This document shows positions 1-5,242 of a DNA stretch of 7,407 bases, in pieces. Positions within the stretch are counted from its first letter, which is position 1, and the number at the start of each line of letters is the position of its first letter. The translations under genes and the position numbers were made by a program. The notes beneath the pieces were generated by a model, which was given only the letters and a program-made list of their open reading frames with translations, did not search any database and had not been told where the DNA came from. This DNA comes from JAAUQA01 sp036351435 (GTDB taxonomy: Bacteria; Pseudomonadota; Gammaproteobacteria; Competibacterales; Competibacteraceae), in assembly GCA_036351435.1 (NCBI GenBank), contig JAZBPA010000223.1, positions 1 to 7,407 on the forward strand, in the 5' to 3' direction.

Positions 1-717
1 AGGGAACTGTGCAGACTTAAGCAAAGCACCCAGCGCCAGCAGCAAGGCAATCCAGGTAAAGGCACCGACATCTTCGGACCCCGCAGCACGCAGTGCATCA
101 GCAGCGGCGAAGATTTGTCCGAAATCAAGATTATTAAAGGAGGTATAAATCAGGGTCATAGCCCCGACCAGGCACAGATCACCGGTACGGCTGATAATAA
201 ACTTCTTACGCGCTGCCAATTGCGCAGCCGGCCGTTCCGGGTAGAAAAGCAGCAATTTGTGCAGGCTCATGCTGGTGGCCACCCAGGCCAAGGAAAACAT
301 CACCAGATTGCCCGATACGATCAGAGTCAACACTGAACCGATGGTCACCGCCAGCCATTTCATGAACTGGCCTTGTTTGGCATCGCCGTCCAGATAGTTT
401 TCCGCGTAGCGCGTCACCACTGCGCCCATGAACGACACCAGTAACAGCATGATTGCCGACAGTGCATCAAAGAAAACGCCGACTCCGAAGTGAAAGCCCT
501 CAGTCGAACCAATGGTAAAAAAATTCAGCGTGATGCGACCATGATTCAAAAAACCTATGGTCGCGAGAATAGCTGCGCCAAGCGCAATCCAGGTCAAGCC
601 GCCAGTCAGCTTGGTCATCACGCCAGGGTTGGCATTGGCCCAGTCGCGGGGGATAAAAAATATTGAGAGCAATAACACGGGACCGAATGCGACGAGATAG
701 GGAATGATCGGTTTCAT
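1..717 (-). CDS. dabB: DabB-type NuoL-like proton-conducting membrane subunit, 5' part (runs off left edge)
   Basis: Reading leftward from ATG at 717, 239 codons stay open to the window edge, so the C-terminal half is missing. The protein is hydrophobic, with likely membrane helices near residues 4-22, 40-57, 82-102, 119-145, 178-195 and 222-236. It has the NuoL/Mrp-type segment FDALSAIMLLLVSFMGAVV (83-101) followed by TRYAENYLDGD, and ends at the TM7 motif LLKSAQFP with Lys234. The glutamate that NuoL carries in its WEGVG motif is absent: here the segment is AWVATSMSLHKLL (from 144). That segment and the divergent LysR gene point to DabB, the membrane partner of DabA (DUF2309) in inorganic-carbon uptake, rather than a respiratory complex I subunit. 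No in-frame ATG, GTG or TTG occurs upstream before a stop at 850-852, so 717 is the start; the ribosome site is weak (GGGG, 7 nt upstream). An Mrp- or complex I-related subunit is the alternative. Confidence 0.82.
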   Translation of the reverse strand, partial: MKPIIPYLVAFGPVLLLSIFFIPRDWANANPGVMTKLTGGLTWIALGAAILATIGFLNHGRITLNFFTIGSTEGFHFGVGVFFDALSAIMLLLVSFMGAVVTRYAENYLDGDAKQGQFMKWLAVTIGSVLTLIVSGNLVMFSLAWVATSMSLHKLLLFYPERPAAQLAARKKFIISRTGDLCLVGAMTLIYTSFNNLDFGQIFAAADALRAAGSEDVGAFTWIALLLALGALLKSAQFP

Positions 718-922
718 GGCTTGGCCCCGCGGTTGCCCATAGTTTTCCGTTGTCGCCCGGTGCGGCTGTGCAAGTTTGTCTGAACCATTAATTGTTACCT
801 CGTTCTGAATCTGGTTTTCGCAGGACTTGAGTACTGCACCGCAGCAAATTTACCGACATGATTTGATTTTATCCAATATATGTATTTCAATTAATCGTTT
901 CTTTTTATAAAAGGATTAAGGC
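718..922. promoter_or_regulatory. Divergent control region between dabB and the LysR gene
   Basis: These 205 bp hold no gene. The half next to dabB is GC-rich; about 846-913, next to lysR, is strongly AT-rich. An imperfect inverted repeat AACCATTAATTGTT (783-796) is centred on ATTAAT and is a candidate operator for the divergent regulator, since LysR proteins usually bind AT-rich dyads between themselves and their target. A weak rightward promoter may be TTGATT (863-868) and TTCAAT (886-891) with a 17-bp spacer. The lysR ribosome site AAGGA (911-915) is 7 nt before its ATG. No convincing leftward -35/-10 pair is visible, as is common for activator-dependent promoters. The operator and promoter assignments are inference. 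Confidence 0.4.
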
Positions 923-1837
923 ATGGCGCACATCAACTACCATCATTTGCGGTATTTTTGGGTCATTGCTAATGAATCTAGTCTTACGCGCGCTGCCGAG
1001 CGTCTGCATGTCTCGCAATCGGCACTCAGCATCCAGGTACGGAAACTGGAAGACAGTCTGGGGCAACGGCTATTTGATCGGGAGAACAGACGATTGGTCC
1101 TGACCGAGGCTGGACGGATCGCGTTGGATTATGCGCAGACCATTTTCCGGGCAGGAGATGAGTTACTGAACACGCTTAAAAATCGGCCTTCCGGTAACCG
1201 TCAGACAATTAGAATTGGCGCGGTCGCTACCTTATCGCGTAACTTCCAGTTGCAATTACTGCAACCGCTGATTGACCGCCCTGACCTTGATCTGATTGTG
1301 CGTTCGGGGAGTTTGGCGGAGTTGTTAGCGCAACTACAGGCTCATTCCCTTGACTTGGTTCTGTCTAATTCTCCTGTGCGCCGGGACACCGAAACGGGCT
1401 GGCATAGCCATCTGCTTGATGCTCAATCGGTCAGCCTGGTCAGCCGGTATGTGCCAGGGGAGGATTCTTTTCGCTTTCCCGACGACCTAGCGACCACCCC
1501 ATTGTTGCTACCTACTCTTGAGAGCGATATCCGTGCGGCATTTGACTTGCTATTGGATCAGGCTGGCATCCGCCCGATCATTGCCGCTGAAGTTGATGAC
1601 ATGGCGATGCTCCGGTTGTTGGCACGAGAATCTGAAGGCGTTACCCTGGTTCCGCGGGTAGTTGTACAAGATGAGTTGCAAGCAGGAGTGCTGATAGAAC
1701 GCCACCGCATCGCACAAATCAAGGAGAGCTTTTATGCAATTACTCCGACTCGGCGGTTCCCCAATCCGCTGGTACGGGAACTGGTGTTGCAGATGAAAGC
1801 TGCGCCTGGGACGATTTCGGGTGCAGCCAAACCCTAG
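923..1837 (+). CDS. LysR-family transcriptional regulator, NhaR-like
   Basis: This 304-residue protein has the usual LysR length and layout. The N-terminal winged helix-turn-helix covers about residues 5-64, with the recognition segment LTRAAERLHVSQSALSIQVR (21-40) followed by KLEDSLGQRLFDR. A linker helix leads to a periplasmic-binding-protein-like effector domain from about 95 to 290. The opening INYHHLRYFW and the effector-domain run closely resemble E. coli NhaR as I remember it. The ATG is well placed behind AAGGA. It is transcribed divergently from dabB, the standard LysR arrangement, so it most likely controls that gene; in Hydrogenovibrio a LysR gene likewise sits beside the NuoL-like/DUF2309 carbon-uptake pair. 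The inducer cannot be read from sequence. An NhaR-like role in sodium or pH response is the alternative. It ends 18 bp from the convergent fau stop, with no clear terminator between. Confidence 0.9.
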   Translation: MAHINYHHLRYFWVIANESSLTRAAERLHVSQSALSIQVRKLEDSLGQRLFDRENRRLVLTEAGRIALDYAQTIFRAGDELLNTLKNRPSGNRQTIRIGAVATLSRNFQLQLLQPLIDRPDLDLIVRSGSLAELLAQLQAHSLDLVLSNSPVRRDTETGWHSHLLDAQSVSLVSRYVPGEDSFRFPDDLATTPLLLPTLESDIRAAFDLLLDQAGIRPIIAAEVDDMAMLRLLARESEGVTLVPRVVVQDELQAGVLIERHRIAQIKESFYAITPTRRFPNPLVRELVLQMKAAPGTISGAAKP

Positions 1838-1855
1838 AAGGCAAGTGGGTCATAC

Positions 1856-2446
1856 CTATTTGACACGGTAAACTGTTGATTCAGTAACAATGCCATCCAA
1901 GGGCACGTCCCAAGTTTGTCGGGGCAAATCAGCGACTTTTTGTGATTCGAAGGCCAATCCCAGCAAGTACGGTTTGACTGGATGGGTAGGATCGACACGG
2001 AACGCGAAGCTACGATCATAATAACCACCGCCCATGCCCAGACGATTACCCTTAACATCGAAGGCAACCAGTGGGGTCAGCACCAAATCCAGATCGCACG
2101 CTGTCAAGCACTGTTCCTTGGCTACGACAGGTTCTGGAATGCCAAACCGATTAAGCTCAAGTGTCGCATCCAAGCGATAAGGGGCAAACAACAGAAGGTC
2201 GTGTGGCTGAGCGCCTACAATAGGCAAATACAACTGTTTGTTCAAAGCTAATACTTGCTCGAACAACATGGCTAGATCGGGTTCACCGTCAAACGCAAAG
2301 TAACCCGCAATATGTAGGGCATTAGCGAAGCAGTCCAACCCAATTACTTGGTAGACCAATTTGTGGGAGGCTTGCCGGTGCTCACGCGGGGAAAAGGCCC
2401 GCCGTTGGGCACGGATCTGCTTGCGCAGCAACGTGAGGTTTGCCAT
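1856..2446 (-). CDS. fau: 5-formyltetrahydrofolate cyclo-ligase (5,10-methenyl-THF synthetase)
   Basis: This cytosolic enzyme converts 5-formyltetrahydrofolate to 5,10-methenyltetrahydrofolate using ATP, returning a storage folate to one-carbon metabolism. With the start at 2446 it has 196 residues, normal for the family. The basic N-terminus (LLRKQIRAQRRAFSP, 6-20), FGIPEP (101-106), the nucleotide/substrate motif GNRLGMGGGYYDR (133-145) and the C-terminal DVPLDGIVTE (180-189) are all present and intact. The frame is open further upstream to an ATG at 2539, but that extension is basic, low in family resemblance and runs into the 6S RNA, so I reject it. The ribosome site is modest (AGG, 9 nt before the ATG). 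Lying directly behind the 6S RNA matches the E. coli ssrS-ygfA arrangement, where the two are co-transcribed; the same is likely here. Confidence 0.95.
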   Translation of the reverse strand: MANLTLLRKQIRAQRRAFSPREHRQASHKLVYQVIGLDCFANALHIAGYFAFDGEPDLAMLFEQVLALNKQLYLPIVGAQPHDLLLFAPYRLDATLELNRFGIPEPVVAKEQCLTACDLDLVLTPLVAFDVKGNRLGMGGGYYDRSFAFRVDPTHPVKPYLLGLAFESQKVADLPRQTWDVPLDGIVTESTVYRVK

Positions 2447-2483
2447 CAAGAAAAACCTGTTGGCAGCTGAAGCGATGGGTAAA

Positions 2484-2685
2484 GCGGGCATCCTCCGCCT
2501 GTGTCGTTTAAGGCCATTGCCCTTGAACCGCAGGTTCAAGTTGGAGTACAGGTCGATGCATCAGGCTTTCCGCTGCTAGGCGGACTTGCACAACAACATC
2601 AACAACCTGTAACTCCGGGTATTACTACGTTAGGATCAAGGGGTATACCCGGCCCTTTTATACGAACACCGCAGGGGATGCCCTT
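2484..2685 (-). ncRNA. ssrS: 6S RNA
   Basis: 6S RNA binds sigma-70 RNA polymerase holoenzyme, mimicking an open promoter, and damps transcription in stationary phase. The gap between zapA and fau is its standard location in gammaproteobacteria. On the minus strand the ends pair: GGGCATCC (2683-2676) with GGATGCCC (2493-2486), giving the closing stem of a roughly 200-nt rod, close to the 184 nt of E. coli. The conserved 3' arm is clear: AAAGCCT, then the hairpin CTTGAACC-TGC-GGTTCAAG (2540-2522), then GGC...GGCGGAGGATGCC. The 5' arm has TGTTCG followed by GGGCC, also as in E. coli. Mapped ends are estimates: the 5' end from the -10 box, the 3' end from the closing stem. Confidence 0.9.
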
Positions 2686-2690
2686 AGCAC

Positions 2691-2720
2691 ACTATACTGC
2701 TAATTAATCCGTTTTGCTAA
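2691..2720 (-). promoter_or_regulatory. Promoter of 6S RNA, overlapping the end of zapA
   Basis: Reading leftward, TTAGCA (2720-2715) and TATAGT (2696-2691) are separated by 18 bp. The -10 differs from TATAAT at one position. Initiation about 6-7 nt downstream would fall near 2685, just before the 5' strand of the 6S closing stem. The -35 element lies inside the last codons of zapA. The -10 call is fairly firm; the -35 is weaker. Confidence 0.6.
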
Positions 2721-3009
2721 GCGCTGATTCGGTTTTTTGCAACAAATCGGCCAGCCGCTGTTGGGTGAAGTCCCCAAACTCTGCACAGTCTTGGCGACAA
2801 GCCAATAACTCATGAGTGATATTCAAAGCAGCCATCACAGCGATGCGTTCGACCCCCAGCAATTTACCATTGCTGCGAATTTCCGACATTTTATCGCTTA
2901 AGTGCTCAGCTGCGGTGATCAGCGCATCCTGATGTTCTTCCGCACAAGCGATTCGATAATCGTTACCCATTATTCGGACCGTGACCGGCACGGATGATTG
3001 ATTGCTCAT
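2704..3009 (-). CDS. zapA: Cell division protein ZapA
   Basis: ZapA binds FtsZ and cross-links its protofilaments to stabilise the cytokinetic Z-ring. The 101-residue protein has the family's two parts: an N-terminal FtsZ-binding head with VTVRIMGNDYRIAC (9-22) and the helix around AAEHLSDKMSEIR, then a long C-terminal helix containing ERIAVMAALNITHELL that forms the dimer/tetramer coiled coil. Length is typical. The ATG at 3009 overlaps the stop of the upstream small gene as ATGA, and GGGG lies 8 nt before it, so translation of the two is probably coupled. The 3' end contains the -35 region of the 6S RNA promoter. Identification is secure from sequence and position next to 6S RNA and fau. 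Confidence 0.95.
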   Translation of the reverse strand: MSNQSSVPVTVRIMGNDYRIACAEEHQDALITAAEHLSDKMSEIRSNGKLLGVERIAVMAALNITHELLACRQDCAEFGDFTQQRLADLLQKTESALSKTD

Positions 3010-3239
3010 ATGGAATGCCCCAATCCCTTCAGGCGCGAAACCATCGCTTCGATACGCGCCCGCCCTTGTTCATTCTGCGCCATCAACTCGTCCCGTTCTG
3101 TTAATAGCTCGTTGTGTTGCGTTTGCAACGCTTGATTTTCACTGGCGAGGTGGTCGCATACAAAAATCAATTGCTCCAGCCGTTCTTCCAGGGCGGTGAG
3201 ATAACGCTCGGTTTGCTGTCTAGCAATGTCGGTATCCAT
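3006..3239 (-). CDS. Small coiled-coil protein, TIGR02449 family, ZapB-like
   Basis: This 77-residue protein is almost entirely helical, charged and rich in Glu, Gln and Leu, with heptad-like spacing through LTALEERLEQLIFVCDHLAS and the following ENQALQTQHNELLTERDEL segment. It has no signal peptide or membrane segment. A gene of this kind sits upstream of zapA in Pseudomonas and other non-enteric gammaproteobacteria and is classed as TIGR02449. Its architecture resembles ZapB, the coiled-coil partner of ZapA, but homology to ZapB cannot be shown from this sequence alone. Starts: ATG at 3239 has GGA close upstream and is preferred; an in-frame GTG at 3248 would add three residues but has no ribosome site. 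The stop overlaps the zapA start, which supports a shared function in Z-ring assembly. Confidence 0.85.
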   Translation of the reverse strand: MDTDIARQQTERYLTALEERLEQLIFVCDHLASENQALQTQHNELLTERDELMAQNEQGRARIEAMVSRLKGLGHSI

Positions 3240-3265
3240 AGATTCCACTGCGGTAGTCGTGAATG

Positions 3266-3294
3266 AATTTATTTTGCGCTTGGGAGCCTGTCAG
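3266..3294 (-). promoter_or_regulatory. Candidate promoter for the zapB-like gene and zapA
   Basis: Reading leftward, CTGACA (3294-3289, five of six consensus bases) and TAAATT (3271-3266, four of six) are 17 bp apart. Transcription would start near 3260, about 20 nt before the ATG at 3239. The position fits and the spacing is ideal, but the -10 is weak and the call rests on motif matching only. Confidence 0.4.
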
Positions 3295-3308
3295 TGCAAT
3301 GCTAGGAT
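3280..3308 (+). promoter_or_regulatory. Candidate promoter for the ygfB-pepP-ubiH-ubiI operon
   Basis: TTGGGA (3280-3285) and TAGGAT (3303-3308) each match four of six consensus bases and are exactly 17 bp apart. Transcription would begin near 3315, giving a leader of about 43 nt that contains the ribosome site and hairpin before ygfB. Its -35 lies within the spacer of the leftward candidate promoter, so the two could not be occupied at once. Motif match only. Confidence 0.35.
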
Positions 3309-3330
3309 TAGTGATAATGATTCACCTCTC

Positions 3331-3365
3331 CGAAGGATTTTCGAATGCACGAAAATCATGATTGA
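3331..3365 (+). promoter_or_regulatory. ygfB leader: ribosome site, hairpin and six-codon reading frame
   Basis: The best ribosome site, AAGGA (3333-3337), is 20 nt before the ygfB ATG (3358), too far for direct use. Between them is a perfect 8-bp inverted repeat, GATTTTCG (3336-3343) and CGAAAATC (3350-3357), with loop AATGCA; the stem ends directly at the ygfB ATG. The loop holds an ATG (3345) exactly 7 nt behind AAGGA that opens the frame MHENHD and stops at 3363-3365, overlapping the ygfB start. Either folding brings the ribosome site near the ygfB start, as known for phage T4 gene 38, or the short frame is translated and ribosomes restart at ygfB. The sequence features are direct; the mechanism is inference. 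Confidence 0.55.
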
Positions 3366-3915
3366 TCTAATCAATTTGCCCGACTTCGAGCTGCTCGGCA
3401 AGCATTTACAGTCGTCCGATCCCGCTGAAACGCACGGCACACTGTGCGGTATGCTCTGCGTTGAACCCACGTTGAACGGTACAATCTGGCTGGAACGAAT
3501 TATAAGCGATTTATTCGCAGATGCACCGTCCACACCAGTCCAAGACGATTTATTGGCGTTATATAGCGCCACCGTAGCGCAACTACAAGCCGACGAGTAC
3601 ACATTTACCCTGTGTTTGCCTGACGACGAAAGCACGCTTACTCAGCGCGCCACTGCCCTCACTCACTGGTGTCAAGGGTTTTTGTCCGGTCTTGGAGCTC
3701 AAGGCGTGATGATCCAACAAGGCCGTACGGATGAGGTCGAGGAATTCATCAAAGATGTGTTCATGATTACTCAAGGCATGCGTTGCGAGACTGATTCTGC
3801 AAACGATCAAGAAGAACAGGCATATTGCGAAATTGTCGAATATGTGCGGGTCGGCGTGTTGCTGGTATACCAGGAACTGACCGATCAACCCACCCATCCT
3901 ACCCACTGGCATTGA
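3358..3915 (+). CDS. ygfB: UPF0149 family protein YgfB
   Basis: The 185-residue protein matches the YgfB/YecA-type UPF0149 family in length and motifs: an N-terminal AETHGTLCGMLC (23-34), LCLPDDE (85-91), the helix WCQGFLSGLG (104-113) and the C-terminal EIVEYVRVGVLLV (158-170). It is acidic and soluble, with no membrane segment. The biochemical role is not settled; in Pseudomonas aeruginosa YgfB has been reported to dampen expression of the amidase gene ampDh3 and so affect beta-lactam resistance. Here it opens an operon with pepP and two ubi genes, as in Pseudomonas. The ATG at 3358 gives the family's usual N-terminus; the frame is open further upstream to 3226, but that stretch crosses the promoter region and does not resemble the family. 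The C-terminus ends in a His-containing tail, QPTHPTHWH. Confidence 0.93.
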   Translation: MIDLINLPDFELLGKHLQSSDPAETHGTLCGMLCVEPTLNGTIWLERIISDLFADAPSTPVQDDLLALYSATVAQLQADEYTFTLCLPDDESTLTQRATALTHWCQGFLSGLGAQGVMIQQGRTDEVEEFIKDVFMITQGMRCETDSANDQEEQAYCEIVEYVRVGVLLVYQELTDQPTHPTHWH

Positions 3916-3919
3916 TTGA

Positions 3920-5236
3920 ATGACCTTCACAACGATTCCTGCTACAGAATTCGCCAACCGTCGTCAGCGGCTCATGGACTATATGGGAAAGGATGCCATC
4001 GCGCTGATTCCTTCCGCGCCCGAAGCTGCTCGCAATCGGGACGTGCATTATCCCTATCGGCAGGACAGTGATTTTTACTACCTCACCGGTTTCCCGGAAC
4101 CCGAATCCCTGGCGGTATTAGCGCCGGGCCATGAGCAAGAATTCAGCTTGTTCTGTCGGGAACGCAACCCGGAACTGGAAACTTGGCACGGTAGGCGCGC
4201 CGGTCAGGAGGGTGCTGTAGCGCGCTATGGAGCCAGTAACGCCCATCCCATTCTGGAAATAGACGAGCTGTTGCCGACGTTGTTAGAGAACCGGCAACGG
4301 GTTTATTACTCAATGGGCTATGACCCGGTGTTCGACGGTCAAGTCATGGACTGGCTGAATCAGGTGCGCGCCAAGGCCCGTACCGGAGTACGCGCGCCTT
4401 ATGAATTCATCGCTTTGGAGCATGTATTGCACGAGATGCGCCTGCGCAAGACTCCCGTGGAAGTCGCCGTCATGCAAGAATCAGCGCGCATTGCCTGCGA
4501 GGCGCATCGACGAGCAATGCGATCGTGTCGGCCGGGCATGATGGAATATGAAATCGAAGCCGATATTCTGCACACTTTCGTGCGCCACGGTGCCGGCTGG
4601 GCCTATCCGTCGATTGTGGGCGGTGGCGAGAATAGCTGCATTTTGCATTACACCGAAAATAATGCCGAACTAAACGATGGCGATTTGCTGTTGATTGATG
4701 CCGGTGCTGAACTGGACGGTTACGCCAGCGATATTACTCGCACTTTTCCGATCAACGGCCGGTTTACGCCGGAACAGCGCACTCTATATGAGCTGGTGCT
4801 GGCCGCTCAACATGCCGCCATCGCGCAAGTGCGACCGGGACAACGGTGGAATACTCCTCATGATGCCGCAGTCCGGGTACTGACAGAGGGGCTGGTGGAA
4901 CTGGGTTTATTGGATGGCGAACCGGACAAATTGATCGAAGAAGAAGGATACAAGCGCTTGTACATGCACCGCACCGGTCATTGGCTGGGCATGGATGTGC
5001 ATGATGTCGGCGATTACAAAATCAAGGATGAATGGCGACACCTGGAACCGGGCATGGTAACGACCATCGAACCGGGTGTTTATATTCCGGCGGGTAGCGA
5101 TGGTATAGACGTACGCTGGTGGAATATCGGCATCCGCATTGAGGACGATGTGCTGGTCACCGAAACCGGCAACGAGGTGCTGACCGCCGCCGTCCCCAAG
5201 GACCCGGATGCCATCGAAGCGTTGATGCAGGGGTAA
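3920..5236 (+). CDS. pepP: Xaa-Pro aminopeptidase (aminopeptidase P II)
   Basis: This cytosolic metallopeptidase removes an N-terminal residue that precedes proline, using two manganese ions. It has 438 residues, close to E. coli PepP. The N-terminal domain (about 1-170) contains YPYRQDSDFYYLTGFPEPE (44-62); the C-terminal pita-bread catalytic domain follows. All five metal ligands are visible: Asp260 (LLLIDAG), Asp271 (SDITRTFP), His354 (TGHWLGMDVHDVG), Glu384 (TIEPGVYI) and Glu408 (GIRIEDD). The catalytic His243 (ILHYTEN) and His361 are also present, several at the same numbers as in E. coli. The ATG comes four bases after the ygfB stop with no ribosome site before it, so translation probably depends on ribosomes finishing ygfB. 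Enzyme appears intact. Confidence 0.97.
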   Translation: MTFTTIPATEFANRRQRLMDYMGKDAIALIPSAPEAARNRDVHYPYRQDSDFYYLTGFPEPESLAVLAPGHEQEFSLFCRERNPELETWHGRRAGQEGAVARYGASNAHPILEIDELLPTLLENRQRVYYSMGYDPVFDGQVMDWLNQVRAKARTGVRAPYEFIALEHVLHEMRLRKTPVEVAVMQESARIACEAHRRAMRSCRPGMMEYEIEADILHTFVRHGAGWAYPSIVGGGENSCILHYTENNAELNDGDLLLIDAGAELDGYASDITRTFPINGRFTPEQRTLYELVLAAQHAAIAQVRPGQRWNTPHDAAVRVLTEGLVELGLLDGEPDKLIEEEGYKRLYMHRTGHWLGMDVHDVGDYKIKDEWRHLEPGMVTTIEPGVYIPAGSDGIDVRWWNIGIRIEDDVLVTETGNEVLTAAVPKDPDAIEALMQG

Positions 5237-5242
5237 GCAATC

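Noticed and set aside
115..336. 73-codon plus-strand frame
   Set aside because: It lies antisense within the strongly supported dabB frame, and its composition (Gln/His/Arg-rich, no hydrophobic core) is that of a shadow frame.
1831..1860. Bidirectional terminator between lysR and fau
   Set aside because: Only ACCC and GGGT can pair across a 12-nt loop and there is no T-run on either side, too weak to call.
3312..3326. Fur-box-like TGATAATGATT before ygfB
   Set aside because: The left half matches a 7-1-7 Fur site fully, but the right half (ATTCACC) matches only about four of seven positions, and nothing else here suggests iron control.
3226..3357. Upstream extension of ygfB to 3226
   Set aside because: It would overlap the zapB-like start and both candidate promoters, and the added residues do not resemble the UPF0149 N-terminus.
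3583..3957. 124-codon minus-strand frame opposite ygfB
   Set aside because: Antisense to a conserved gene, no recognisable domain, no ribosome site or promoter; explained as a shadow.
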